Below, in pieces: positions 54,382 to 63,690 of a DNA stretch of 64,000 nucleotides (position 1 is the first letter of the stretch; each line of letters opens with the position of its first letter). The stretch comes from Desulfuromonadaceae bacterium. GTDB lineage: Bacteria; Desulfobacterota; Desulfuromonadia; Desulfuromonadales; Desulfuromonadaceae. Location of the stretch: assembly GCA_016936455.1 (NCBI GenBank), contig JAFGXV010000003.1, positions 115,544 to 179,543 of the forward strand. Direction: 5' to 3'. The notes below the pieces were generated by a model. It was not told the origin of the DNA. It worked only from the letters and a program-made list of their open reading frames with translations, and made no database searches. The position numbers and the translations under genes are program-made.

Positions 54382-56352
54382 ATGCTCGATCCGGCCGTGC
54401 ACACACAGTTTCTCGATCAGCTCGGCCACTGGGCTGAAAAGGCGCTTGCGGAAGGTCGTTTTCCGTTTCGCAAGATTGAGCAACATACCGACCTGTTGAC
54501 AGAATTCGGGCGCCAGACCGCGGACCTGGTGTTCTGGGTCAACCAGAACAGCTTTGTCGCCGGTGGTGTCCTGCTGCTGGTGACCGGCCAAACGGGATCA
54601 GCAGAACAGCGCAACGGAACCGCCTGCGCCAGCGCCCTGGGCCTGAAACAGTTTGCCCTGTGGGACCAGGACGGCATTACCCTCTGGTCCGCTCCGGAGA
54701 TGATTCTGCAATGGCGGCTGGAACTTCCGCCCGAATCGGTTCGCATCGACTTCTTTTTTGACGCCCTGTTGCAGCTGATGGACCAGTTCCGGCTCCGCTC
54801 CGTCATTGAAGCCCCCAGTTCCGAGCAACTCTCAAGCTGGCATCTAACCAATCTCTGTCGCCACACCCTGGAGCAGGCGCGGCCCCTTCTTAGTGAAGGA
54901 ATCCGGCGCACCCGGGCGGAACTTCTTCCAGTCAGTGAACACCTGGCACAGGAAAAATTGATTCTAAGCCTGGCGCAGCTGCTGACGTTCCTGTACCGCA
55001 CCAGACGACCGGCCGAACTGACGCTTCACACCCTTGACGCCCGGCTTACAGAAATCAGCTTGGCCCGTGGTGTTGAAGCCGGGCACTGCGAGCAAATCAG
55101 GCTGGATGAGCAGAGCACCATCCTGCTACACCACTTATTCCGTCGCCTTGAACAGATTTCGCCCTTTTCATCCGCGCCACGGGCAACCCGTTTTCTGCGA
55201 CACCTGCTTGAGCTGACGGCACCCCAAAGTGATCATCAAGCGGCTGCGACAGCCTGCTGCACCGACGCAACAGTAGCGATCTACTGCAACGACATAGGCG
55301 CACAGCAGCTGGATGCAGAAATAGACAGTTGCGGACGCCTTTTGCTCAAGCAGCTGCTCCGCGACCTTCTCGGGCTCCGTCAACCCGTATTAACGGCGAC
55401 CTCACTCTTCAAGCTCACGGAGTTCAGACAGCCCGCCCGGATCAGGGCCCACCTTTTTGACCCGCAGCGCCCTTCTCGCCCGGAAGAGAAAATCCTGGGC
55501 GCCCACCTTCGCCAGGCCTGGCCCGGACGACGGTTCGAATCCGCCCAGGGGGCCGCGCTGTTTTTGTGGCAGGCCCTCTATCTGCTTGGCCAAATGCCCT
55601 CGGACAGCACGCTGCGGCTAACCATTCCCGGGTCCTTGTTTGACCTCCTGGGCGCCGAAACACTGCTAAACGAACTGTCCGAACACTTTCTGCTATCGCG
55701 CATTGACCTGGACGAGAACGCACGCACCCTTGAGCTGGTTCTGGCCCGGACGGCATCAACGGATCGTTCACATCGCCTGAACACACAGCAGGCTATCCTC
55801 ATTACACAACAACGCAGCAAGTGGGCGGCCCTCACCACCAGCGAGGAGCAGATCTCCCCTGCCAAACGGGGCAATCCAACACGACAGGCGCTGCGTGAAG
55901 ACATCCTCCGTACCGTTGCGATTCGTGGCGTACCCTGCTTTCCCGAGCACTATCTGTACGATCTGTTTCGACCTGAGCTGGTCGTCTACCCCCTCGAGAA
56001 CGGCCCATGGGAAATTGACCAGAACTTCATGGGCCTGCTTCAGCTCAAAGACAAGACTGGCCAACGAACCTGTGAAGCAGACCCGGTCCACAGCTATGCG
56101 CTGATTCTCGCCTCGCACCAGCACCAGCAGGTCCGCCTGCCACAGGATGAAACTGTGTGTCGCGAAATTCTGATCCGCTTTCTCACGGACCTGATCGACA
56201 TTCGTCGCCTGGCTCAAAGCGAGTGCTTTGGTGGCCTCACCAATCCGGCCCAGGCCCGCCGTTGCCTGACGGAAGTCTGGCACCGACTCGAGCTTCCGCC
56301 CTGGTCCGTCGTCAAATCGGCGGCCAACTTTTTCCATCTGGAGCACGACTGA
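54382..56352 (+). CDS. large protein of unknown function downstream of ruvB
   Basis: A 656-residue protein starting two bases after the ruvB stop. I do not recognise it. It has no signal peptide or membrane helix, so it is probably cytoplasmic, and it is mainly helical and Leu/Gln/Arg-rich. The N-terminal part (about 1-110: TADLVFWVNQNSFVAGGVLL, ALGLKQFALWDQDGITLW) recalls a restriction-endonuclease-like fold such as an HsdR N-terminus, but a clear PD-(D/E)XK site is not evident. The middle has NLCRHTLEQARP and QEKLILSLAQLLTFLYRTR. An assignment to DNA repair would rest only on coupling to ruvCAB. Confidence 0.75.
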   Translation: MLDPAVHTQFLDQLGHWAEKALAEGRFPFRKIEQHTDLLTEFGRQTADLVFWVNQNSFVAGGVLLLVTGQTGSAEQRNGTACASALGLKQFALWDQDGITLWSAPEMILQWRLELPPESVRIDFFFDALLQLMDQFRLRSVIEAPSSEQLSSWHLTNLCRHTLEQARPLLSEGIRRTRAELLPVSEHLAQEKLILSLAQLLTFLYRTRRPAELTLHTLDARLTEISLARGVEAGHCEQIRLDEQSTILLHHLFRRLEQISPFSSAPRATRFLRHLLELTAPQSDHQAAATACCTDATVAIYCNDIGAQQLDAEIDSCGRLLLKQLLRDLLGLRQPVLTATSLFKLTEFRQPARIRAHLFDPQRPSRPEEKILGAHLRQAWPGRRFESAQGAALFLWQALYLLGQMPSDSTLRLTIPGSLFDLLGAETLLNELSEHFLLSRIDLDENARTLELVLARTASTDRSHRLNTQQAILITQQRSKWAALTTSEEQISPAKRGNPTRQALREDILRTVAIRGVPCFPEHYLYDLFRPELVVYPLENGPWEIDQNFMGLLQLKDKTGQRTCEADPVHSYALILASHQHQQVRLPQDETVCREILIRFLTDLIDIRRLAQSECFGGLTNPAQARRCLTEVWHRLELPPWSVVKSAANFFHLEHD

Positions 56353-56393
56353 GTCCCGGCAAGCCCCCGCAAAAGGCAGTTGCGGTCGCAGGG

Positions 56394-56399
56394 TATGCT
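56394..56399 (+). promoter_or_regulatory. probable -10 element of the phasin-like gene
   Basis: TATGCT in the context GGGTATGCTGTTAG, 45 bases before the ATG. No good -35 is visible. Confidence 0.35.
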
Positions 56400-56443
56400 G
56401 TTAGAATCAGAACAAACTGTCACCCTGAGAAGGAGGATAAAAA

Positions 56444-56740
56444 ATGATAGAAGTTCTTGAAAAAACATTTTTGACGATGCTGGGCGCCGCTGCCATGACT
56501 CAGCAAAAAGCCGAAGAAATGGCAATGGAACTCAAGGAACGCTTCAACCTCAGCGAAGACGAGGGGAAAAAACTGGTCAACAAAATTCAGCAGGGTGTTG
56601 AAGACCGCCAGAAAAAATTGCAGGAGCAGGCGATGGAAGAAGTTCAACGCGCCTCCGAGCGACTGGGGCTGGCCCAGCAGTCCGAAGTGGATGCGCTGAA
56701 AAAGCGCTTAGATGCGCTGGAAAAAAAACTCGCACAATAA
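56444..56740 (+). CDS. phasin-like small coiled-coil protein
   Basis: A 98-residue all-helical protein (MIEVLEKTFLTMLGAAAMTQ and on) with a C-terminal heptad coiled coil (AQQSEVDALKKRLDALEKKL). It matches the short phasin/PhaF-like proteins found next to ubiB in deltaproteobacteria, and its layout also resembles UbiK-like accessory factors. Very strong ribosome-binding site (AGGAGG, 7 bases). It is followed 18 bases later by the UbiB-like gene, so a role together with that kinase at the membrane is more likely than polymer storage; this is inference. Confidence 0.75.
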   Translation: MIEVLEKTFLTMLGAAAMTQQKAEEMAMELKERFNLSEDEGKKLVNKIQQGVEDRQKKLQEQAMEEVQRASERLGLAQQSEVDALKKRLDALEKKLAQ

Positions 56741-56758
56741 AATTGAGGCCTCCGCTAC

Positions 56759-58450
56759 ATGCTGCCACTGCTTAAGATCAATCGCAATCTCAGGTCATTG
56801 AAACGCTACCGTGAGATTCTCGGCATTCTTGTCACCTATGGCTTCGGCCAGATCATTGAGCAGCTGAACATTGACTACTATATCGAACGGGGTCGGCGCC
56901 TCATCTTGCGCGACCCCCAGCAACGTGACCTTGAACGGCTCCCTGCGGAAGTCCGTCTGCGTATGGCTCTGGAGCGACTCGGCCCGACTTTTATTAAATT
57001 CGGCCAGCTGCTCTCGACGCGCGCCGACATTCTGCCGGCCAGCTACATCCTTGAACTGAAAACCCTGCAAGACCAGGTCTTGCCCGTCGCATGGGACAGA
57101 ATCAAGACGCACATCGAAACAGAGCTGGGCCTCCCCTGCCATGAGCTGTTTCAGCAGATCGACCCGAAGCCCGTCGCCTCAGCATCCATGGCTCAGGTTC
57201 ATCGCGCCCAGCTGCACAATCAGGACTGGATCGCGCTGAAAGTCCGTCGGCCCGGCATTGAAAAAATTATCGCTACCGATCTCGACATCCTTACCGGCCT
57301 CGCTACCCTGATCGAATACAACGAAGAATTGTCTCAGATTGTTTCCGCGACAGAGCTGGTCAAGGAGTTCCGCCGCACAATCTACCGCGAACTCGACTTC
57401 ACCAAAGAAGCCCACACAATGGAGCGATTTCGCGCTAATTTCTCCCACGATGAGGCCGTCTACGTCCCATCGGTTTACTGGGACTACACCACCGACGCCC
57501 TGTTGACGATGGAACTGGTCAATGGCACCAAGATTTCACAAATCAGCCAACTGCGCGAACACGGGCATGACCTTAAAGAACTGGCCCACCGCGGTGCGCA
57601 GTGTTTCATGGCGCAGGTCATCCACCACGGGCTGTTCCATGGCGACCCCCACCCCGGCAACATCTTCATTCTGGATGACGGAAGAATCTGCTTTCTCGAC
57701 CTGGGCATGGTCGGCCATATTGATGAGGAACTCAAGCAGCAGCTTGTCAACCTGCTGCTGGCCATCTTCAACAAGGATACGGATCTGCTTATTTCGGTGC
57801 TGGTCACCCGTCTCCCCCGGGCCCAGGAGTTTGACAAGCCTGCTCTCAAGCGCGACCTGCTCGAATTCATTGAAGACTATCACCAGCGCCCGCTAAAACA
57901 GATTGACGCCTTTAAGCTGGTAACGGAATTTATCAACATTATGAGCCGCCATCACATCCGGTTTCCGTCAGACCTGATGTTACTGACCAAGGCCCTGGTG
58001 ACGATCGAAGGAATAGGCCGCGACCTCGACCCTGACTTTAATCTCATGGCCGAGCTGCAACCGAACATTGTCGCATTGATCAAAAAGCGTCTCTCAACAG
58101 AAAACCTGAGCAAGCAGACGCTGCAGACACTGCGCTTTTATCTCGATGCGGCAAAAACCCTGCCCCATGATCTTAAAGAGCTGCTTTTTCACATCAATAA
58201 CAACCACGTCAAAATCAACCTGGAACATCGCGGCCTCCAGCAACTGATCCGCGATCTCGACAAATCCAGCAACCGTCTCTCCTTCAGCTTCCTCATTGGC
58301 TCGCTGATTGTCGGTTCGTCGCTGATTGTCCAAAGCGGAAGCGGGCCCCACCTGTTCGGCCTTCCTGCCCTGAGTCTTTTAGGCTATACCATCGCCGGCC
58401 TGCTCGGTCTCTGGCTGGCGATCGGCATCCTCGGATCTGGCCGGCTCTAA
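56759..58450 (+). CDS. ubiB: UbiB/ABC1-family atypical kinase
   Basis: A 563-residue protein of the UbiB family. Signatures are the extension motif KFGQLLSTRADILP (KxGQ), the Ala-rich nucleotide loop ASMAQVHRAQL, the ion-pair region ALKVRRPGI, YRELDFTKEA, the catalytic loop FHGDPHPGNIFIL and metal-binding FLDLGMVGHI. Two C-terminal hydrophobic helices (about 500-560) anchor it in the inner membrane. UbiB proteins support isoprenoid quinone synthesis or distribution as ATPases. In a menaquinone-using anaerobe the role would concern menaquinone or other isoprenoid lipids; that is inferred. Confidence 0.9.
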   Translation: MLPLLKINRNLRSLKRYREILGILVTYGFGQIIEQLNIDYYIERGRRLILRDPQQRDLERLPAEVRLRMALERLGPTFIKFGQLLSTRADILPASYILELKTLQDQVLPVAWDRIKTHIETELGLPCHELFQQIDPKPVASASMAQVHRAQLHNQDWIALKVRRPGIEKIIATDLDILTGLATLIEYNEELSQIVSATELVKEFRRTIYRELDFTKEAHTMERFRANFSHDEAVYVPSVYWDYTTDALLTMELVNGTKISQISQLREHGHDLKELAHRGAQCFMAQVIHHGLFHGDPHPGNIFILDDGRICFLDLGMVGHIDEELKQQLVNLLLAIFNKDTDLLISVLVTRLPRAQEFDKPALKRDLLEFIEDYHQRPLKQIDAFKLVTEFINIMSRHHIRFPSDLMLLTKALVTIEGIGRDLDPDFNLMAELQPNIVALIKKRLSTENLSKQTLQTLRFYLDAAKTLPHDLKELLFHINNNHVKINLEHRGLQQLIRDLDKSSNRLSFSFLIGSLIVGSSLIVQSGSGPHLFGLPALSLLGYTIAGLLGLWLAIGILGSGRL

Positions 58451-58517
58451 ACGACAAACAGCTGTGTCGCTGCCACCACATCCGGCTTTAAAAACAACAC
58501 AATCCAGACGTTATCCC

Positions 58518-58551
58518 ATCTAAACAAAAAAAAATCCACGTCATTTTAGAT
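58518..58551 (+). repeat. spaced inverted repeat upstream of lpxC
   Basis: ATCTAAA (58518-58524) and TTTAGAT (58545-58551) are perfect inverted copies separated by 20 bases that include nine A. The right arm ends 19 bases upstream of the putative sigma-54 -24 element. Confidence 0.35.
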
Positions 58552-58570
58552 AGTTACGGACAATAAAAGT

Positions 58571-58586
58571 CGGCACAATGCTTGCT
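58571..58586 (+). promoter_or_regulatory. possible sigma-54 promoter of lpxC
   Basis: CGGCAC-aatgc-TTGCT has GG and GC exactly 10 bases apart and a perfect -12 box; the -24 box deviates only in its first base. The start site would be near 58597, giving a 55-base leader. Confidence 0.5.
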
Positions 58587-58651
58587 AAGTGAGAAGTAGT
58601 CCTATCGACCGTCGATCAAAACCTAATAAATTGCCAAGGATATTTCTACCC

Positions 58652-59584
58652 ATGATCTATCAGTGCACAATTGCCAAGCCCATCACCGTCCAGGGCATCG
58701 GCCTGCATTCAGGCCGTACAACAACCATGAAGTTGCGTCCCGCAACGGCGGGGACAGGAATCATTTTCCACCGCACCGAGGGTCAGAAAACGCGGGCAAT
58801 TGAGGCCATTTCGGCCAACGTAATCGACACGCGACTGGCAACGGTTATCGGCAAAGGCGACCTGAGCGTTTCAACGATCGAACATTTCATGGCAGCTCTG
58901 ACGGCCTGCCACATTGACAATCTTCATGTCTACATTGACGGCCCGGAAGTTCCGATTATGGATGGCAGTGCAAAACCGTTTATCCGTGCCATCAACCAGG
59001 CAGGCGTGTCACGACTGCATAAAAGTCGCAAAGTCATCGCTATCAGCAAACCGATTACGCTGGAAGAAGAGGATAAACGCATCAGCATTATCCCCTCACG
59101 TTTTTTCCGCATGACCTTTGACTTGCGCTACGACCACCCCTGTATCGGCCGCCAGCAGCGTTCTGTCAAGCTGACCGCAGACAGTATTTATAGAGAAATT
59201 GCCTCGGCGCGCACATTCGGCTTTCTGAAAGAAGTGGAGTATCTTAAATCGATTGGCCTCGCTCGCGGCGGCTCCCTTGAGAATGCCATCGTCATTGGCG
59301 AGGAAAGCATCCTGAACCCTGAGGGCTTACGATACAGTGATGAATTCGTCCGTCATAAGATCCTTGACAGCGTTGGTGATTTCAGCCTCATCGGCCACCC
59401 GATTCTCGGCCATATCAAGTCGCACAAGGCCGGACACGATATGAACCACAAAATGGTCGAAAAGATTTTGGCATCACCTGACTGCTGGCGCTTCGTTGAA
59501 TTTTCTGAAGCCGACCTCCAGGACGCGCTGCGCGTACCACTACCGCTATTTAATCAGGAACGCCCGGCGCTGGCCGAGTCCTGA
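58652..59584 (+). CDS. lpxC: UDP-3-O-acyl-N-acetylglucosamine deacetylase
   Basis: A 310-residue zinc deacetylase carrying out the committed step of lipid A synthesis. Motifs are VQGIGLHSGR, STIEHFMAAL (metal His), DGPEVPIMDGSAKPF, ILDSVGDFSLIGHPILGHIKSHKAGHDMNHKMV (metal His and Asp plus catalytic His). The ATG at 58652 has AAGGAT upstream; a GTG giving a longer protein is disregarded. Presence of lpxC shows an LPS-containing outer membrane. Confidence 0.96.
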   Translation: MIYQCTIAKPITVQGIGLHSGRTTTMKLRPATAGTGIIFHRTEGQKTRAIEAISANVIDTRLATVIGKGDLSVSTIEHFMAALTACHIDNLHVYIDGPEVPIMDGSAKPFIRAINQAGVSRLHKSRKVIAISKPITLEEEDKRISIIPSRFFRMTFDLRYDHPCIGRQQRSVKLTADSIYREIASARTFGFLKEVEYLKSIGLARGGSLENAIVIGEESILNPEGLRYSDEFVRHKILDSVGDFSLIGHPILGHIKSHKAGHDMNHKMVEKILASPDCWRFVEFSEADLQDALRVPLPLFNQERPALAES

Positions 59585-59603
59585 CCCGAATCTGCATGAG
59601 ACT

Positions 59604-59636
59604 AAAAAGCGGCCGCAAACCACGGCCGCTTTTTTT
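59604..59636 (+). terminator. lpxC terminator
   Basis: AAAAAGCGGCCG and CGGCCGCTTTTT form a 12-bp stem with a 7-base loop and a run of seven T. Confidence 0.9.
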
Positions 59637-59743
59637 ATGCACACACCACCAAAAACTTCTGACACCTTAAAGCGTTGCACCCAAGAAGAAACCATGCCAT
59701 GATATCAGAACTAATCTCCTAGAATAACAACGAGTTATCACAC

Positions 59744-61987
59744 ATGCCACCAGTTCGCATCCCACATGAACTTCGTAAACGCAGGCGGGAATGGGGTCTG
59801 ATCCTGATCCTGATCGGACTGCTGGTGGCTTTTCCTTTTTTCGAAAAACACCTGTATCAATACGCCAACAAAATTGAACTTTCCAACAACCTGTTGGTCC
59901 TGGCCCTGATCAACCTGAACATTCTCCTCATTATTCTGTTTCTGTTTCTTATTCTGCGCAACCTGTTCAAACTTTTCATCGAACGACGACGTAATATCCC
60001 GGGAGCCCGCCTGCGCACAAAGCTGGTCATGGCGTTCGTCTCACTTTCTCTCATCCCGACGTTATTGCTGTTTCTGGTTTCAGCCGGTTTCGTCACCAAC
60101 TCGATTGAAAGCTGGTTCAGCACAGAAATAGAACACTCCCTGACTGAATCGCTATCCGTCGCCCAAACGTACTACAAAAACTCCGCAACCAATGCACTCT
60201 ACTATGGCGATCAGATTGCCGCCCAGATCAAAGAAAGCAAACTGCTGAATGAAGAAAACCTGTCGGCACTGCGCAATTTGATCATCCAAAAACAGCAGGA
60301 ATACAATCTTGGTGTAGTGGAAGTCTTCTCATCGACCCACGAAGAACTGGTCCGCGCCTTCAACCCCCAGGTCCCCATTGCCGACTTTACCGATCCAGGT
60401 TCCGCCACCTTGAATGAAGCCCTTGAAGGCAAGAGATTCACCCGGATTACACCGACAGGCAAAGCGGACCTGATTCGGGGCGTGGTTCCGATCCTGTCGA
60501 ACTGGAACAGCAAAGACATTGTAGGTGTGGTAGTGGTCAACTATCATGTTCCCTACTCACTGGTTAACAAGATGCAGGAGATTTCGAGCTCCTACCAGCA
60601 ATACAAGGAGGCTCAGCAGCTCAAAGGAAAAGTCAAGCAGGGCTATATTGCCATCCTGCTTCTGATCGCGTTGGTCATCGTATTTCTGGCAACCTGGTTT
60701 GGCCTGCGCATCGCCCGCTCCATTACCGGGCCGATTCAGGAACTGGTCATCGCCTCGCGCCAGATCGGCAAGGACAATCTCGATATTTTTCTCCCCGCCG
60801 CCGGCAATGATGAAGTCGGACTACTCATCAAAGCCTTCGACAGCATGACCAAGGAATTGAAACAGGAGCGACGGCGCATCCGGCACGTCCATACCAAGCT
60901 GCAACGCTCCAACTTCGAGCTTGACCAGCGACGTCGCTACATGGAAATTGTTCTGCGCAACGTGACCGCGGGTGTCATTTCCCTCGATAGCCAAGGCACC
61001 TTGACCACGATCAACAAGTCCGCCGAAAAGATGCTGAAAATCAATGGCAGCCAGGTCGTCGGAAAGAAATATCCAGAAATTGTCAACCAGCAGCAACTTG
61101 ATGTCATCAGAGGCTTTCTGGCCGAACTCATCAGTTCAGAGAAAGAAACGATTCGCCGCCAGATGACGGTCAGCATCCAGGGGCAGCAACTGACACTTCA
61201 GGTCAACGCGACCCGACTGTATGACGAAAACGATGGTGTCGTCGGAACCGTTATCGTCTTCGACGACCTGACTCAGCTACAAAAAGCGCAGCGCATGGCC
61301 GCGTGGCGCGAGGTCGCACGAAGAATTGCCCACGAGATTAAAAACCCACTGACCCCGATACAACTTTCAGCACAGCGACTGAGACGTCGCTATCTCAGTC
61401 GGTTCGAATCAGAAGACAATGTATTTGACGAATGTACCCGGACCATCATCACCCAGGTTGATGACTTGAAAAACCTGGTTAATGAATTTTCCAATTTTGC
61501 CCGGATGCCCGCCAGCACCCCGGCCCCAGAGGATCTTAACAAGCTGCTGTCCTCAACAGTTGTTTTATTCGAGCAGGGGCACAAAGACATTCACTTTCAC
61601 ATCGGAACGGACAAATCACTTCCGCCGGTCAATCTTGACCGTGAGCAGATCAAGCGCGTCATCATCAACCTTCTTGACAATGCGGTTCACGCAGTTGAAT
61701 CATTACACTGCGTTGACAGTGGTGAAATCGGGCTGCAAACGGAGTACAATAGCAACCTGCGCATTGCGACACTGACGGTCTGGGATAATGGCTGCGGCAT
61801 CCCAGAGCAGGACAAACCTCGGCTGTTTGAGCCCTATTTCTCAACCAAAAAAACCGGAACAGGCTTAGGTCTCGCTATTGTTGCGACAATCGTATCCGAC
61901 CACAATGGCTATATTCGCGTTAAAGATCACTCCCCAACGGGCACGGAAATTACCATCGAACTGCCAGTTCATGCTGAGCATTCCTGA
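59744..61987 (+). CDS. ntrY: sensor histidine kinase NtrY
   Basis: A 747-residue membrane kinase. N-terminal helices (about 18-38, 48-72, 90-112) precede a periplasmic sensor region and a further helix (about 300-322). HAMP (RSITGPIQELVIASRQIGKDN), PAS (about 395-500), HisKA with phosphorylated His in ARRIAHEIKNPLTPIQLSAQRL and HATPase (LLDNAVHAVES, GCGIPEQDKPRLFEPYFSTKKTGTGLGLAIV) follow. This layout is NtrY, partner of NtrX, encoded 15 bases downstream. NtrYX systems respond to nitrogen, redox or envelope cues depending on the organism; the cue here is unknown. Confidence 0.93.
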   Translation: MPPVRIPHELRKRRREWGLILILIGLLVAFPFFEKHLYQYANKIELSNNLLVLALINLNILLIILFLFLILRNLFKLFIERRRNIPGARLRTKLVMAFVSLSLIPTLLLFLVSAGFVTNSIESWFSTEIEHSLTESLSVAQTYYKNSATNALYYGDQIAAQIKESKLLNEENLSALRNLIIQKQQEYNLGVVEVFSSTHEELVRAFNPQVPIADFTDPGSATLNEALEGKRFTRITPTGKADLIRGVVPILSNWNSKDIVGVVVVNYHVPYSLVNKMQEISSSYQQYKEAQQLKGKVKQGYIAILLLIALVIVFLATWFGLRIARSITGPIQELVIASRQIGKDNLDIFLPAAGNDEVGLLIKAFDSMTKELKQERRRIRHVHTKLQRSNFELDQRRRYMEIVLRNVTAGVISLDSQGTLTTINKSAEKMLKINGSQVVGKKYPEIVNQQQLDVIRGFLAELISSEKETIRRQMTVSIQGQQLTLQVNATRLYDENDGVVGTVIVFDDLTQLQKAQRMAAWREVARRIAHEIKNPLTPIQLSAQRLRRRYLSRFESEDNVFDECTRTIITQVDDLKNLVNEFSNFARMPASTPAPEDLNKLLSSTVVLFEQGHKDIHFHIGTDKSLPPVNLDREQIKRVIINLLDNAVHAVESLHCVDSGEIGLQTEYNSNLRIATLTVWDNGCGIPEQDKPRLFEPYFSTKKTGTGLGLAIVATIVSDHNGYIRVKDHSPTGTEITIELPVHAEHS

Positions 61988-62002
61988 CAGGGCACCCTTG
62001 AC

Positions 62003-63373
62003 ATGAAACAAATACTTATCGTAGATGACGAGAAAAGCATCCGGACCAGCTTAACCGGAATCCTTCAGGACGAGGGGTTCCAGATTTCAGCCGCTGAAGA
62101 TGGCGCCAGCGCTCTCACTGCACTGGCAGATGAAAAGCCGGATCTCGTGTTGCTTGACATCTGGATGCCTGGCATGGATGGACTTGAGACGTTGAAACAA
62201 ATCCGCACTCAGTACGACGATCTTCAGGTCATCATGATGAGTGGACACGCCACAATTGAAACAGCCGTCATGGCAACCAAGCTCGGCGCCTATGACTTTA
62301 TCGAAAAACCCCTTTCATTCGAAAAACTTCTGGTATGCATTCAGAATGCCCTGAAAGTGAGACAGCTGGTTGCAGAAAACAAGAATCTGCGCGCCAGGAT
62401 CTTGCAGGACCATGACATTATTGGCACCAGCAATACAATACAGGATCTCAAAAAGCAGATCAGTATCGCCGCGCCAACATCAGGCTGGGTTTTGATCACG
62501 GGAGAAAATGGTACCGGCAAAGAATTGGTGGCTCGCGCAATTCATAATCAATCCAGAAGAGCAGAAAAACCCTTTATAGAAGTAAACTGCGCTGCCATCC
62601 CGGAAGACTTGATCGAATCTGAATTATTTGGTCATGAAAAAGGGGCGTTTACCGGAGCGACCAGCAAGCGCAAAGGGAAATTTGATCTGGCCCACGAAGG
62701 AACACTTTTTCTTGATGAAATTGGCGACATGAGCCTCAAAACGCAGGCAAAAGTTTTACGCATCCTGCAGGAGCACAAATTCGAGCGTGTCGGGGGAGAA
62801 AAAACCATCGAAGTTGATGTCCGTGTTATCGCAGCAACGAACAAAGACCTTGAGACAGAAATCAAATCAGGTGCTTTTCGGGAAGATCTCTTCTACCGCT
62901 TAAATGTGCTGCCGTTTCATGTACCACCGTTACGCGAGCGCAAGGATGACATCCACCTTTTGGCCACACACTTTCTTGATGCATACTGCAAAAAAGAGAA
63001 CGCTGAACCCAAACAGATTACGCCAGCGGCACTGAGCGCATTAACCCATTACAACTGGCCCGGCAATGTCCGCGAACTTAAAAACCTGATTGAACGCTTG
63101 GTGATTATGACAACGGATCCAGTGATCGACGTGCAGGCGCTCCCGACGGAGTTGAAAGCCGAGAATCACACCGCGAAGCACCACGACAGTTGTCAGGCGT
63201 TAAGTCAAGCAACATTTAAGGAAGCTAAAGAAGCCTTTGAAAAAGAATATCTCTACCGAAAACTGGTCGAAAATGATTGGAATATTTCGCGGACTGCTGA
63301 AGAAATAGGCCTGGAGCGCTCAAACTTACATCGTAAAATCAAAGCGCTTGAGCTAGACAGTGACAAGGAATAG
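62003..63373 (+). CDS. ntrX: sigma-54 response regulator NtrX
   Basis: A 456-residue regulator. The receiver domain has VDDEKSIRTSL and phospho-acceptor Asp in VLLDIWMPGMDG (about residue 53). The AAA+ domain has GENGTGKELVARAIH, the sigma-54-contacting ESELFGHEKGAFTGATSKRKG and GTLFLDEIGDMSLKTQAKVLR. A Fis-type HTH (NDWNISRTAEEIGLERSNLHRKIKAL) ends the protein. It should activate sigma-54 promoters when phosphorylated by NtrY. It is followed by the shared terminator and the rRNA operon on the other strand. Confidence 0.94.
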   Translation: MKQILIVDDEKSIRTSLTGILQDEGFQISAAEDGASALTALADEKPDLVLLDIWMPGMDGLETLKQIRTQYDDLQVIMMSGHATIETAVMATKLGAYDFIEKPLSFEKLLVCIQNALKVRQLVAENKNLRARILQDHDIIGTSNTIQDLKKQISIAAPTSGWVLITGENGTGKELVARAIHNQSRRAEKPFIEVNCAAIPEDLIESELFGHEKGAFTGATSKRKGKFDLAHEGTLFLDEIGDMSLKTQAKVLRILQEHKFERVGGEKTIEVDVRVIAATNKDLETEIKSGAFREDLFYRLNVLPFHVPPLRERKDDIHLLATHFLDAYCKKENAEPKQITPAALSALTHYNWPGNVRELKNLIERLVIMTTDPVIDVQALPTELKAENHTAKHHDSCQALSQATFKEAKEAFEKEYLYRKLVENDWNISRTAEEIGLERSNLHRKIKALELDSDKE

Positions 63374-63405
63374 GCAAACGAGACATTAAAAAAGAAATCA
63401 AACAA

Positions 63406-63434
63406 AAAAAGGACCCACGAGGTGGGTCCTTTTT
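63406..63434. terminator. bidirectional terminator between ntrX and the rRNA operon
   Basis: AAAAAGGACCCAC and GTGGGTCCTTTTT form a 13-bp stem with a 3-base loop. The A-run on the left gives TTTTTTTG on the minus strand after the 5S gene, and the plus strand has TTTTT after ntrX. Confidence 0.9.
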
Positions 63435-63444
63435 GGGTAAAAAT

Positions 63445-63561
63445 TTCGGCGGCGACCTACTTTCCCACACAGTCACCCATGCAGTATCATCGGCGCGGCA
63501 GAGCTTAACTTCTGTGTTCGGGATGGGAACAGGTGTGACCTCTGCGCTATAGCCACCGAAA
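63445..63561 (-). rRNA. rrf: 5S ribosomal RNA
   Basis: About 117 bases. The minus strand reads TTCGGTGGCTATAGCGCAGA at the 5' end and ends in GGTCGCCGCCGAA; both ends pair to form helix I. Conserved internal parts include CCCATCCCGAACACAGAAGT and GGGAAAGTAGG. Ends are estimated from helix I. Confidence 0.95.
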
Positions 63562-63648
63562 AGCGTTTAACCTTATAAGCTTTTTTCGGCAATTGCTAAG
63601 ACATACACGATACAACTTTCAACACATTTTGCAACAGTTATCAAGCGC

Positions 63649-63670
63649 GGGGCGAAGCGAACTTCGCCCC
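63649..63670 (-). other. hairpin in the 23S-5S spacer
   Basis: GGGGCGAAG and CTTCGCCCC form a 9-bp stem with a 4-base loop between the 23S and 5S genes, probably part of rRNA processing. The rest of the spacer (63562-63690) shows no tRNA. Confidence 0.5.
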
Positions 63671-63690
63671 TTGCTCTCCAAAAACTTTTT

